From Vermamoeba vermiformis (lineage: Eukaryota; Tubulinea; Echinamoebida), in NCBI GenBank assembly GCA_045837725.1, contig JBEWZL010000003.1, positions 434,001 through 498,000 of the forward strand: a stretch of 64,000 nt of DNA, read 5' to 3'. This document shows positions 13,384 to 25,674 of the stretch, piece by piece. Every line of letters starts with the position of its first letter. Position 1 is the stretch's first letter. Under the pieces are notes generated by a model that saw only the letters and a list, made by a program, of their open reading frames with translations, did not search any database and was not told the origin of the DNA. A program made the position numbers and the translations under genes.

Positions 13384-16225
13384 TTACATCTCACGGCGTT
13401 TGTAAAACAAAATGTAGGCTGCAGGTGATACAACTGCAGAAGTAACATCTTCAGTAATTGGCTGTACACTGTCATCATCATAATGGTACCACTGGCCAAG
13501 CTCTGAATGATACGCCATTGCAGTGTAATGTCCACCGCCCATGCCACCATAGTGGTTCTGCGTGATCATTAGTAGCTATTCACATGAAACCACAGCAGAC
13601 TTACCGCGACAGCAAACAGATCATAGATGGGCGGCACCCTCTGCTCAGTAGCCTCAGCATTCAGCTGCAGCACACTGTGGTCCTGCACATATCCTGACAG
13701 GTCCAGGCCACGCAGCGGGAAGTCAATGGCATCGTCCAGTTTGCTGCGCCACATGCCACTGAATGCAAAGCGCTTCAAGTGCACGACAAGTACTTGTGGT
13801 GCCTGCCACAGCTCCATCTTCTTGCTCGCTGTCAAGCGTGTCAGTCTGTGACCCCCATCGATAGCTGCAAATGACACGTACCTGGTTTGAAATCTTTGCA
13901 GGTTGGACAACGCCACAAATTGTCATTGGAGAGCTGCTCTTCGGTGGTGAACAAGTTGAGACAGTCGTACAGCGAGGCACGTGACTTGCTCTCTTCGCCG
14001 ACCACCACCTCTGCGAAGGGCTAAAAATAGCGTCAGTAAACTAGTTTTCAGTGAACACGTGACGCACCTTGACGGCAAAGACTTTGCTGTTGTACAATCT
14101 CAGATCGAGATCTACGGCCAGATACACCTCGGGGGTGAGTGGTACAGCACGTGACGAGTGCCAGTCACGTGACAGCTCTGTGGTGCGACCAGTGCTCGTA
14201 TCAACCAGGGCCACATCTAAATTTAGCTGCGTGGTGCTGGACAGTGCCAACAACGCGCGCAGTTTGAGCTCGCAGATCGCAACGAGCTCCTTGTAGCTAT
14301 ATTTAGCGCGCGGCAGTACCACGAGCACTGGGAACAATACAGGGCGGTACTCCCATTGCCACTCACTGGAAGCACGTGCCTCGGCTGAAAACAGACTCAG
14401 ACTCTGATATTTGAATGGTTTCAGCACGCGATAGACTATTTGCACCGTCACGTGATTGACAGGTGTCAAAGTGGGATCTGGCTGACTGCTGAGAACGTAA
14501 TTGCTATTTTTGGCAGTATTCGCCAGAGGTGTTAGACCAACAGGCATGCCAGCCATATCCATTGCGGGCATCTGAATGACAGGTGTCAAAGTGGCAGGTG
14601 TCACGTGATATATGTAGATGTCATCCTCAGTGTTGAGCAGACGCGTCACTGGCTCATCATTAGCTAGCACACGTGTGATCAGTTGAGTGCGAGGATTGAC
14701 ACGTGTCACTGTCAGTTGATGAACTGTCACGTGGTCCAGTGTCAAAGTGTCAATCACGCGTTGTTTCAGATCGGCGATTTTCATCGACTGAGCGGCAAGG
14801 CTTTTGAAAGTGACACGTGTCAAACGTACCCCCGCATCCGTGAACACAATGACACGTGTCATCAAGTGAGCAGCACGTGTGCGCGGCAGGGGCAGTGAGA
14901 GGTACATGAAGGGATCAAAGGTCAGCGACACCGTGCTGCACGCGGGGCACGTGACAGTCGAGCAGAACAGGCCCTGGAACAGCTCTACCAGGGCTGAATT
15001 GTTCCGCATCACGTGACGCATCCACGCCTCCCGTGCCCCACGCGCGAGTTGAGTGGCGTGCGGCAACTGTCCCGCGCTGTAGACGAGATCCGCGACGGCG
15101 TGATAGGGCTTGTCGCGCACCCGATTGACGTCCTCGTGCAGCGCGTCCAACAGATAGGCGAGCAGTTCTTGCGCGTCGTGTTGGTTGTAGCCGCGGAACT
15201 GCGTCGCGTGCTCTTGAATCGTCCATTTGATGCCACGCGGCAGCACCGCGCGCACGTGACTGGCATCGTGCCACAACTGCGCCATGAGAGTGCTGCACAA
15301 TCACGTGTCAAAAAGAATTCGCTGCGTGTCATGCACTCACCTGTACTCGTGTGCCAGCTTGCCACCGACCCCCAAGGGATTGCGCGTGTTCACGTCATCG
15401 CGGAATTTCCCAGTTAGGAAATACTCGCGCAATGAGGTCACGTGACTGAGACACTGCAGCGCTGAATTCATGAAACAAGTGTTGCCCATATTAGTCAATC
15501 CCACACAACCTGCGCGAGTGACAGTCATCGTGTCATTGCTCGCACTCTGATCACGTGACAATTGTTCCGCCGTGTCAATCAAGATCTGCTGTCCATCCTC
15601 CAGCTGTGCCTCGTACAGCGTGCAGTCGAGCTGATCGAGCTGTTCCTGCCGCGTGCCACCAAGATAGTTCCAATAATAGACATCGCTAGGTGCTATTTTT
15701 AGCTCGCTATTCACGCGTTGTTGCATGGCGCGAATGGTGTCGGCCTTGCTGAATGCAGCGCGGTGATGCTGCTGCCGATAGATAAATGTGAGCGTGAGGG
15801 GATAGAGCTCCACCACTGCTTGCTGCACTGCGCGGCCAATTGAGATCACGTGACGCTTCACTTCGGGACCTCCACCAAATCTAACGAAGAGTGAGTGTGA
15901 CTCGCAGAGAGGGGTGTAGTTACCGATCGAGTATTAATTTCCAGCCATATTCTGTAATCAGTTCGTAGTCGTGGTGCTCTTGCAAGCGTGGTTTGAGTGT
16001 CTCAGATCCGTCTTCAGATTCAGAAAACAACACTGTGTTGTCTACACGGCCGAGCTCATTGCTTGGATTGGTAGCAATATCGTCGCTATTATTATTGCTG
16101 ATTATGCCACGCAAACGATTCCACCACTGCGCTGAGACGAGATAGCGAAATGAACCAGATTCGAGTGGCACTTGAGCTTGCGTGATTATCTGCTGCAACA
16201 CTGCACTAGTATCAGCCTCTGTCAT
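13384..16225 (-). CDS. DUSP-type ubiquitin-specific protease, USP4/USP15 branch
   Basis: Six exons (16225-15924, 15880-15341, 15292-14068, 14020-13882, 13828-13605, 13557-13384) encode about 867 residues. Residues 15-110 form a DUSP domain ([15 protein letters not shown], then [12 protein letters not shown]), followed by a ubiquitin-like segment. The catalytic domain starts with the Cys box [18 protein letters not shown] (Cys near 236) and continues with [14 protein letters not shown] and [18 protein letters not shown]. It ends with the His box [16 protein letters not shown] (His near 820). Zinc-ribbon CxxC pairs (TCPAC, CPTC) are present. All phases agree. The product should remove ubiquitin from cytosolic or nuclear substrates. 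The gene is extremely rich in CACGTG words, including three TGACACGTGTCA in 165 bp, and its last intron acceptor region borders the island. Confidence 0.92.
14697..14861. repeat. Cluster of the iterated palindrome TGACACGTGTCA
   Basis: The perfect 12-bp palindrome occurs at 14697, 14811 and 14850 inside a USP coding exon. I found eight further copies: 23830, 24437, 24821, 39555, 48982, 56029, 56498 and 59059 (start positions). They lie in exons, introns and spacers. The variant TGACAGGTGTCA is also frequent (near 14458, 14579, 39719 and 39757), as are TCACGTGA and GTCACGTGAC. One copy of a given 12-mer is expected by chance in far less than 1% of 64-kb windows. The core CACGTG is the bHLH E-box. 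Confidence 0.9.
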
Positions 16226-16394
16226 ATATGCAGGATTATATCAATCGCAGTCCTATTTCTGTGCGCGAGGTGTTGTGGTTGCGAATCTGCAAGCAATTAA
16301 ACACAAAACAAGAAGCAGCACCAGGATCCAATTTACATCAAAACAATTTATTCGCAAATACATAACTCGCTCTTCGGAGCGAACAAAAAAAAAT

Positions 16395-18111
16395 TTAAAG
16401 CTTCTTGTAAGAGATCAAAGGCTTCACAGGCGAGACAATCATGGTCGTGTAGTCGGGCTCAGGCATCTTGCCAGAGACCAAGTTGATGTCGTAGTGGCGC
16501 AACAAGTAGAACCACACGGTCTTAATTTGCACGTTAGCGAACTGCTCACCGATGCAGGCGTGACGACCAGCACTGAAGGCGAGGTAGCTGTACTGCTTGG
16601 CCTTGTCTTCCTTGCGCTCGAATCGCTCGGGATCGAAGCTCTCAGGATTGGCCCAAATATCGTCGAGACGGTGCGCGACAGTGGGCGAGACAGCAATCAG
16701 CGTGCCCTTGGGTACGGTGTAGTCCTTGTAGTGGAAGTCCACTTCAGCGTAGCGCTGCACGATGACAATAGGGGGATTGAGACGCAGCGTTTCTTTGAGA
16801 CAGTTGTTCAAGTAGGTCATGTTCTTGAGGGCATTGAAGTCGAGCTCGGCACCCTGGGGCACCACGCTGTTCATCTCTGCCAACACGCGCTCCTTCACGC
16901 CAGGCTGCGTCATAATGTACGAGCCCAACCAAGCGGAGGTGACGTTGCTAGTGTGCTGACCAGCGAGCATGAGTGCGACACAGAGGCCTGCAATCTCGTC
17001 GTGCGTCAACTTGCGACCGTCAGTGTAGCTGCTGTCCATGAACACTTGCAGCATGTCTTCACCGCGTGTGCCAGTGCTCTCGCGCTGCTTGATGATGTTC
17101 TGGAAGATCTTCACAATCTCTTTGCGCGCCTTGTCACGACGCAAGTTGACGGGCAAGGGCCAGTAAGGGAAGAAGTACGACACGGCAGAGAGGGCGCGAT
17201 CCAAGTCACCCATCAAGCGCGAGAAAGGTCCAGCTTCGAGCGCGGAACGAATCTCGTCACCTTGCAAGCAGCGCGCAGCAGTATTGACGAGCAGTTCGTT
17301 GAAGAAGTCCATCATGTCGGTTTGACCAGATCCGCTCTTCCACGCCTCCTTGACGTACATTTCTGATTCTTCGAGGATGAGAGAGACGTACTTCTCGAAT
17401 CTCTTCTTAGTCAAACCACCGCTGATGAAGCGGCGTTGTTGTTGGAAGGAGTCGTGATCCGAGTCGTAAACAATGTTCTTGCCAAACACGGGGATGGTGA
17501 AGGTGTAGGCCTTGCGGGCACAGAGCTCTTCTTCAGGAGTCTCAAAGAACTTCTTTTGAGCATCAGGACCCACCATCATAGTCATTGTTTGACCAGCAAC
17601 GCGCAGTTGGAAGATCTCACCAAATCTCTTGTAACCGTTGAGGAAGAGCTTAGCAGGATTGACACCGTACTCGATAGCGCTACCAAGGTAGGGAATCTTG
17701 TAAGGGTACATAGGGGGAAGTTTGCCTTTAGTGCGAGGCTTAAGAATCTATTTTCAAGCAAGCCATTAGTATTCAGATCTTTGTTCATGAACGACCAGCT
17801 AGTTCGATCTAAAAGGATTAACCGATTGTTGTGCAAAACCAATATTGCGACAATTAATAAATTACGTAATTGATTGCTCGTTCTTTGGCCAGAAATAATC
17901 GCCGCAGATAATTCAAAATAATTCTAGATCTACAAACGATCGAAAAAAATGCTGTTACGATCGAGTCGCAAACACGTACCTGGTATAACACAAAGATAGT
18001 AACAAGAGCTGTAACACCCACGGCAACGAGATTGAACTCCAAAGGCTCGGCTGACTTGAGGTAGACGGCCTTTAATTGCTGAGTGACCTGCTCGACAATA
18101 GATGTGGCCAT
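16395..18111 (-). CDS. CYP51: Sterol 14-alpha-demethylase (CYP51)
   Basis: This is an ER-bound cytochrome P450 that removes the 14-alpha methyl group from lanosterol or obtusifoliol in sterol synthesis. Two exons (18111-17980, 17738-16395) give about 491 residues. Exon 1 encodes an N-terminal membrane anchor (FNLVAVGVTALVTIFVLY). CYP51 hallmarks in exon 2 are the B-C segment YTFTIPVFGKNIVYD, the I-helix AGQHTSN, the K-helix ETLR, and the haem-binding loop FSAGRHACIGEQ, with the ligand Cys near residue 439. The usual loop is FGAGRHRCIGE, so Ser and Ala replace Gly and Arg at two variable sites. The start ATG is chosen because it precedes the anchor and the phase-0 intron fits. The encoded enzyme implies that the organism makes its own sterols. 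Confidence 0.96.
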
Positions 18112-18526
18112 GTTGGGCAGAGTCTATAGTAGAGACTGGTGGTATTCTCCTGCAGATAGTGAAACAATTAGCGCCATTTTTTCGGGCCTCGGGTTTGTCG
18201 TTGATTTCGAGTCTCGCGGCACAGATTGGTGATATCACCAGCACGCAATAAATATCTTTGGTGAGACTCACGAAAATAGTTTCTTACGGCCCGTAGGAAC
18301 TCGCAGCTCCGTTCACTGAACCTCGCCCTCCAAGACATTGCAAGTGTTCGCGGTGATTGTTGCGATTTTCTGACGTCATCGCGATTGCTGCCGTTCTATA
18401 ACCGCGTCATGTGCGCAGGTGATTGCAGTACAATGTCAGAGGGCCAGAAAATACGACAGATCGCGTGGGTCAAAAACTGTACATGATTTTATTGAATGGA
18501 AACAGAAAATTTTTCTTGCCTTTGTT
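18112..18526. promoter_or_regulatory. CYP51 upstream region
   Basis: This 415-bp spacer lies between the CYP51 start and the 3' end of the KGD4-like gene. It contains the perfect 12-bp palindrome GGTGATATCACC (18228-18239) about 120 bp before the start codon and a full CRE palindrome TGACGTCA (18371-18378). ATCACC resembles half of a sterol regulatory element, but a real SRE is not demonstrated. Confidence 0.4.
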
Positions 18527-18829
18527 CTAAGGCATAGCACCTCCAAGCTGCGTATAAAAACAATCAATTTAAGTTGGTGTGATTATTATTATTATTTAAT
18601 TATTTACCTGAATAATTTCCAGAGCCTCTTTAGGCAATGAAGGGCGCTTGAATAATGAAGTCACAGTGCTTGATACTACGTTATTACTGCTCGTAGTGCT
18701 CGTAGCATTGGTGCTTGGTGCACTCGGTGCAGGGGCAGCTGGATGTTCTGCAGTCAATTTACCGCGGAATTTAATCAGAGGAATGTGAGGCTTGAGCTTG
18801 AGTACTGCGCGCACTGCTTGTGAGGCCAT
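18527..18829 (-). CDS. KGD4: KGD4/MRPS36-like small mitochondrial protein
   Basis: This family (YMR31/MRPS36) recruits the E3 subunit to the 2-oxoglutarate dehydrogenase complex and was formerly listed as a mitoribosomal protein. Exons 18829-18608 and 18547-18527 encode 80 residues. The N-terminal LKLKPHIPLIKFRGK matches the conserved KPHTPLIRF block, and the C-terminal EALEIIQ plus the 7-codon exon 2 (LGGAMP, stop) matches the family ending E-IQRGGA. The centre is a Ser/Thr/Ala-rich linker. Exon 2 is only 21 nt and is essential for the conserved tail. The gene is divergent from PUS7, with about 150 bp between starts. Confidence 0.85.
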
Positions 18830-18981
18830 AGTGTTATAGTGAATATGACTGACCTAGTTGTGTGTTTGTTTTAGGCTCGATGGACTATTGTGCGTGACAG
18901 CCTGCTGAGTTTATTTTCATTCACAAGTGCAGCAGGAGTGAGAGGGCTGACTATATCGGTATTACTATATCACGTATATAT

Positions 18982-21301
18982 ATGCTACTAGCAGCACTGC
19001 GCACTTCACTGACTCGCATTGTAACACCTCGATTGTTTTGCAGTTCTGATCCACGATCGCACTCGCTATTCAGCACTACACGACGCAACACACATCATAA
19101 CCGATTTTATAATATGAGTAATATTAACAATACGAATACACCTGATTCTGCATCAACTGCCTTGAAACGAAGCGCATCTGTCCTCGACGAAGATAACGCA
19201 CCAGCCAATAAAAAGCAGAAATTGAGCGATGAGCACGACGAAGAAGAACTTGAAGTATATGAAGCGAATGATAATGAAGAGATTCCATCGGCCATCACCG
19301 AGGAAGATTTGGGCATTAAAATGTTCTTGCATCCAGCTACTGAAGGCTTCTCGGGCAAGATCAAGCAGCGCTACACCGACTTCTTAGTGAATGAAGTCGG
19401 TCTCGATGATCAAGTGGTCCATCTGACCGATCTGGACTCCTTGCCTGCTGAAGATCAGACTGTCGCTCCTGAGCCAGGTAAGATCTTTATAAGCAAATAT
19501 TTATATACACACCATTCATCTTTGAGCATTAGTTGATGAGGCAGTCAAGTTGCAACAACGCGAGACAGAGGTGCCTGAAGTGCTCGGATCTGACAATTAC
19601 CAACACGTACTGCGCTTCATGGAGTCCGATGAAGCGACACTGACCATACACAGCGCATTGGATCTCTCCGTCAAGACCAATCGCACGCGCGTACACGAAC
19701 TGGTGCGCAAGTACTTTGCGGATGTAGAGAGCGAGACCCACCACGAGCAAGGCACGTGGAGCATCAAGCTGATCAAGCGAAACAACAGCGGTGGTGGCAC
19801 TGATCGCAAGCCACGTGCCCAGACACGACTCAAATTCGAGTGGCCGAAGCACAAGCCCGCGTACTTGCAGTTCCACCTGTACAAGGAGAACAAGGACACG
19901 AATGAGGTGCTCAATCTGCTCTCCAAGCTCACAGGGTAGGTGTGCCATGTGTCGTGCTGCGCGTACTGATCAGCGTGCAGATTCAAGCCCAAGATGTGGA
20001 GTGTGGCGGGCACCAAAGACAAGCGCGGTGTCACGTGTCAACGCGTCACGGCGTGGAAGGTGCAAGCGACACGACTGCGCGCACTGAATCAGCGCTTGAT
20101 GGGCATCAAACTCGGCAACTTCCAGTACGTGCACAAGCAGCTGGAGCTCGGGGACTTGCACGGCAATCGCTTCACGGTGGTACTGCGCAACGTCACTGCG
20201 GCTGATCACGTGATTCACGATCGCTGTATCTCCCTGCGAGATCGCGGATTCATCAACTACTTTGGCACGCAACGATTCGGCACTGGTCAGATACCGACGC
20301 ACGTGATTGGCAAAGCAGTGCTGCGCGGCGACTACAAGCAGGTGATAGAACTCATCTTGAAGCCCAGACCTGGCGACAACGACGACATTGCAGCTGCGCG
20401 GAGATATTACGCCGAGTCGGGGGACATTGCTGGCACTTTGACACGACTGCCCATGCGTGGCAGTGGCATTGAGCGCAGTGTGTTGCAGGTACCGCTATTT
20501 GCAGCGTGTGCGTACATCCGTATATGTGTACTGACTCGTGACTAGGGACTGCAGCGCATGGGAGCCAGCAACTACAAGAGTGCCTTCGAACAGCTGACCA
20601 AGAACATGCGCCTCTTGTACGTGCACGCCTATCAGAGCTGGCTGTGGAACACGCTCGTCTCTGAACGATTGCAGCTGTTCGGCACTGCGGTCGTGGTGGG
20701 AGATCTCGTGCTCAACGAATCACGTGACGGTGATGACGTCACCGCCGATCAGCAGCAGTCACGTGTGCGCGTGATTGGCAGCGAAGATGAAGCACGTGCT
20801 CACTCCATCGAGGACGTCGTGCTGCCTCTACCAGGGTTCGCAGTGAAGTATCCGAGTCACGTGATTGGTGCGCGGTACCGTGAGCTGATGAGTATCGATC
20901 ACGTGGACCTCACCACGCGCGAGGGCAGTCGCGACTACATCTTGCCGGGCAGTTACAGAAAACTGGTGATCAGACCGCGCGATGTCACCTGGCAACTGCT
21001 GCACTACGACACTCTGACCACACCTCTGACCACCACTGACCTCGAACGGTTGCAGCGTGCCTCGAACAGCGCCGCGTCTGAGCAGAGTGCTGCCGACTCC
21101 ACGAGCGGTCAGTACAAAGCACTGCGCTTAGAGTTCACCTTGCCCTCCTCGTGCTACGCGACCATGTGTCTGCGCGAACTCACCAAGCAGAGCACGACGA
21201 TTGAGTTCCAGAAGAGCTTGCCCAATGCCACCGTACACAGCTCTGGATCGAACACTAACACCAACAGCGGAACTGATGCTGCAGCGAATACCAACAACTG
21301 A
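18982..21301 (+). CDS. PUS7: PUS7-type tRNA/mRNA pseudouridine synthase (TruD family)
   Basis: It isomerises uridine to pseudouridine in tRNA and other RNAs. Four exons (18982-19477, 19533-19935, 19981-20488, 20546-21301) give about 720 residues from the first ATG, or 676 from the in-frame ATG at 19114. The extra 44 residues are Arg/Ser/Thr-rich, like a mitochondrial presequence, so two starts may give mitochondrial and nuclear forms. Motifs are YTDFLVNEVG at the start of the core, the catalytic-Asp motif AGTKDKRGVTCQ, FINYFGTQRFG, and the TRUD-insert segment YVHAYQSWLWNTLVSERL. The tail after LPSSCYATMCLREL is low-complexity. Coding sequence is rich in CACGTG. The spacer to beta-COP is 158 bp. 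Confidence 0.93.
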
Positions 21302-21459
21302 TGATGTACATAATAAAGATAATGTAACTTCCTTCGTTATTATCCTCTCTTCCAGTCCTGGTTTTATGAAATTTCCCGGGAAATTCACGAGGGGGCGTGG
21401 ATCTGACGTCTGCGTGTATTTTTTTTATTATTCTAGAACAGCCACACAACACATCCACT

Positions 21460-24400
21460 ATGGCTGATAAACCCTGTACACTGCTGGTCCACAGCATTGG
21501 CTTGGAACCACCTCAAATCCAGCAGCTCAAGAACCAGTTTGAGAACGGCACCGACCAAGAGAAGATCGAGACGCTGAAGAAGGTGATCTTATTAGTGCTG
21601 AATGGCGAGTCATTGCCGCAGCTAATTATGCACGTTATTCGCTTTGTCATGCCCACCAAGAACCACACCATCAAGAAACTGCTGCTTATTTATTGGGAGA
21701 TTGTCAACAAAAAATCAGCTGCTGGCAAACTATTGCACGAGATGATTTTGGTGTGGTATGTAGCTCAATACAATGGAATTATTTGCTAAATTGTTAAGGA
21801 TAATTATGGAATATAATTTTGCATTTTTTTTGAAATTTTTTCTTGCGGCATTGAATGGCAGTACTGCTGTTACTAGCGTGAAATATGAGCATTATATGAC
21901 TACTATGACGATGCTTATTGCTTCCATTCACTAGCAACGGATTGATGCAAGATCTGCAACATCCCAATGAGTACATCCGAGGCTCCACACTGCGATTCTT
22001 ATGCAAGCTGAAAGAAGCAGAATTATTAGAGCCACTCATTCCTGCCATCCGACAGAACCTCGAGCACCGCCACAGCTACGTGCGACGCAATGCAGTGCTG
22101 GCAGTCTACTCCATCTACAAAGATTTCCCGCAGCTGCTCAGGTACGTACTCCATGCTACCACGCATACATGCGGAGTATATATTAACACTGCGCAGCGAT
22201 GCACCAGACCTCATCTACGAGTTCTTGAACAGCGAAGGCGATCCCTCCTGCAAGCGCAATGCCTTCATCATGCTGTTCAACTGCGCGCAGGACCGTGCCA
22301 TCAAGTACCTCAATGCCGTGCTCGATGAGGTCGCAGGCTTCGGTGAGATCTTGCAGCTGATTGTGATTGAAGTCATCAAGAAGGTGTGGCGCCAAGACAC
22401 GGTCAGCGGCAGTCAACGCGTGCGCTACATGAAGGCGCTGTTCACGCTGCTCGCGAGTGGTGGCCGCGATCAGGGCAGTGGTGCCGTGCAGTACGAGAGT
22501 GCGCTGTGCTTGGTGCAGCTGTCCAGTGCCCCGACTGCCATTCACCAAGCCTCGCTGGCCCTGATCCGCTTGTTGTGCACGCAGAGCGACAACAACGTGA
22601 AGATGATCGTGCTGGATCGACTGACGGACATCAAGCTCAAGTACCGCAAGACACTGCAAGAGCTCGTGATGGACATTCTGCGCGCACTGTCCTCGCCCAA
22701 TCTCGAGATACGCAAGAAGACGCTGGAGATTGTGCTGGATCTGATCACCCCGCACAACATTGTCGAGGTGATGGGTGTGTTGAAGAAAGAGATCCACAAG
22801 ACACAGAGCAGCGAGGGCGAGGGACAGGCCACTGAGGACGCCGCGCACTACCGTCAACTGCTGATCCGTGCCGTGCATCAGTGTGCCATCAAGTTCCCCG
22901 AGGTGGCAGGTGAAGTGGTGCACATGTTGCTCGATCTGCTCACCACGGCAGACCCCAGCACCACCCAAGTCGTGGACTTTGTGCGTCAAGTCGTGGCCAG
23001 CTATCCACAACTGCGCGGCGTGCTCGTGCACAAGCTCACCACCGACACACTGCCGCACGTGATTGAGCCGCGCGTGTGTCGTGCCGTGCTGTGGATCATT
23101 GCTGAGTACGCACAGGAGCGCACAGAGCTGGCACTGGTGGCAGACACGCTGTGGTCGCTGATCGGTGAGCTGTGCGTGCAGTACGATCCCAGTGTCGCGC
23201 AACACGAGCACGTGACCGAGGACAGCGCGCAGTCTGCGGGCCCCAAGCTGGTCTCCAAGACACGCGTGCTCGCTGATGGCTCGTATGTCACCGAGACTGT
23301 CGTGGCCACTCGTCAAGTGAGTGCCAGCAACCCACGTGACTCGGTGCTGCGTCGCTTGGTGACCGGACAGGTCATTGAACAAGCGACATCCGCGCAGAAT
23401 GTCAAGTCGAGTGACACGGTGCTGGTCAGTGTGCTGGCAGTCACGTGGCTCAAACTCGTGGTGCGTGCTCGAGCACTCAACATGCCTGAATGGGGTCTCT
23501 ACCAATCACGTGCCATGCTGGTCATCACCTCTTTGATGCAGTTGCCTAATTTGGAATCAGACGACGAAGAGCGCTTGGCTCAAACTCTGACACTGCTGAC
23601 ACACAACGCCGAGTACGCGAGTGTGAGCGAGTTGTACAGCAGCAGTGTGTTCCGCACCAGCTACAGCCGATTGTTGGCCCTGATCGAGGCACAGCAGCGC
23701 GAAGAACAAGAGAAGTTCAAGTCGCGCGATGATCGTGCGAGTGTGACACAGCCTGATCAGCTGATCAAGTTCAGACAACTGCGTCCTCGTCGTGACATTG
23801 CATTTGACAACGAAGAAGATGAGGGTAAGTGACACGTGTCATTCACTGACTCGCACGAACATTGTTCACTAACGTTGTGCAGCGGATGAGTTGATGAAGG
23901 CAGCGGGACAAGTGGATCTCAATCGCGGCTTGAATCAAGGCCAGAGCACGAGTCAAGCGCGCACGATTCAACTCACGGGCTACAGCGATCCGATCTACGC
24001 CGAGTGTCAAGTGCACGTGCATCAGTACGACATTCGCTTGGAGGTGACGGTGATGAATCAGACCGCGGACACACTGCAAGCACTGGGCATAGAGCTGAGC
24101 ACACTCGGTGATCTCAAGCTCACTGAACGACCGCAGCAGTACAACATTGGTCCGCACGCGCAGATTGTCATCGCTGCCAATGTCAAAGTGTCCTCCACTG
24201 AGAACGGCATCATCTTCGGCTCCATTGTGTACGACATTGCTGGGGCCGTGCAATCAGAGCGCCGCAACTGCGTGGTGCTGAACGAGATCCACATCGATGT
24301 GATCGACTACATTGCGCCAGGCCAGTGTCAGGACAGCGAGTTCCGCACCATGTGGGCGGACTTTGAGTGGGAGAACAAGATTGCCGTCAACGCGGCCTTC

Positions 24401-24712
24401 AGGTACGTAGCGCACTGGAGAGTGCTGAGCGGTGACTGACACGTGTCAATCAGTGACCTGCAAGAGTTCTTGACGCATCTCATCAAGTCCACCAACATGC
24501 GGCCCCTCAACAGTCACGAACACATGCCCGATGACTGCGGCTTCCTCTCCGTCAATCTCTACGCGCGCAGTGTGTTCGGTGAGGACGCGCTGGCCAATGT
24601 GAGTGTGGAACAGATCGGCGAGAAGATTGTGGGCTTTGTGCGCATTCGCAGCAAGACGCAGGGCATTGCCATCTCCATCGGCGACAAGATCAGTCAGTCG
24701 CTCAAGAAGTGA
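21460..24712 (+). CDS. COPB1: Coatomer subunit beta (beta-COP)
   Basis: Beta-COP is a structural subunit of the COPI coat for retrograde Golgi-to-ER vesicles. Exons 21460-21755, 21935-22141, 22197-23824, 23883-24402 and 24454-24712 encode about 969 residues, close to the usual 953. The N-terminal adaptin-like solenoid contains [35 protein letters not shown] and [20 protein letters not shown]. The C-terminal appendage shows [14 protein letters not shown] and [17 protein letters not shown]. Intron 1 is long for this window (179 nt); the others are 51-58 nt. A TTATTATTCTAG just before the ATG looks like a 3' splice site, so a 5'-UTR intron is possible. TGACACGTGTCA occurs in two of its introns (23830, 24437). 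Confidence 0.96.
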
Positions 24713-24843
24713 GGCGCTGTCGTGGCCTATTCAGCTCTGTAGAATAATAAAGTGCTGTGTACGCAATCACGTGTCAATTTATTGGCTATTTATAGACACA
24801 GCTCGCTACAAGTGCGCGAATGACACGTGTCAGTGCGTGTTCG

Positions 24844-25674
24844 TTATTGTGGCTGCGAGGTGTTCGGGGTGCCAGTGACGCTGTTCTGTGCCCCTTGCAT
24901 GCTTTGCAGTTGTTGCATTTGCAGCTGTTGCAGTTGTTGCGGCGACAAATAGAGCGGTGAATAGGGAGGCTGGATGTAGGCCAAATTACCGCCGGGATTT
25001 GCGTAGGTGGTGGGATAGTTCTGATAGCCGGGGATCATATAAGGATTGTAGCCTAAGGGCTGTTGTGTGGCATTGTATTGCGGCACGAAGGAATTGAACG
25101 GATTTGAGACTGCTTTGGGTTCATTTTCTGTCTTGCGGTACGCAGGGCCGACATTCATCTGCATGCGAGTTAAATTGTCAATATAAAGTTACATTACGAA
25201 GGAATAGCTATAGAGCTTGTAATTACCGTCTTGCCCAAGAAGTACAGATTTGGCTGCTTTTGAACCTGATCAGCGGTTGTACTATCAGAGAAGGTGACAA
25301 ATCCATATCTATACGAGAGCAAATTAATATAATGGCCGTAGAGAGCAGTAATATGGCTGAATTAATGCTCAGCTCAGCCAAAGTGTCAAGAACACCATGT
25401 CAGATTGCATCTTACCCTTTTGACTTTCCAGTGTTTCGATCATAGATAATTTTAACATTATCAACTTGTCCGAACGACTGGAAGAACCCTTTGAGGCTAT
25501 TCTCATCAGCCTAGCGAAATTTGAAGGACATAAGCATTATGAAAATTTTCGACTTTAGAAATCTGACTTGCCTTTGGAGGAATTCCACCAACAAATATGG
25601 TTCTAGTATCACCCTATAATAGTGTTTGTAATTAGCAATCTTGTCAGTCAAATTAATCAAGGCTTACGTACCAT
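24844..25674 (-). CDS. RRM RNA-binding protein, DAZ/BOULE-like
   Basis: Five coding exons (25674-25672, 25613-25572, 25510-25416, 25308-25227, 25158-24844) give about 178 residues. The first exon is just the ATG. A single RRM follows with RNP2 IFVGGI and RNP1 KSKGYGFVTF. Directly after it comes FLGKTMNVGPAYRK, which mirrors the DAZ/BOULE signature (K-LN-GPAIRK) at the same place. The C-terminal half is Gln/Tyr/Pro-rich (LSPQQLQQLQMQQLQSMQ), like the low-complexity tails of DAZ proteins. The second intron starts with GC (AAG then GCAAGT), a GC-AG intron. Phases agree throughout. A different single-RRM hnRNP-like family is possible. The gene is divergent from LSM8. Confidence 0.75.

Noticed and set aside
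16182-17366. 394-codon plus-strand frame opposite CYP51
   Set aside because: CYP51 on the minus strand explains the sequence fully; this frame shows no family motif.
22183-23505. 440-codon minus-strand frame inside beta-COP
   Set aside because: Antisense shadow; His/Gln-rich and unrecognisable.
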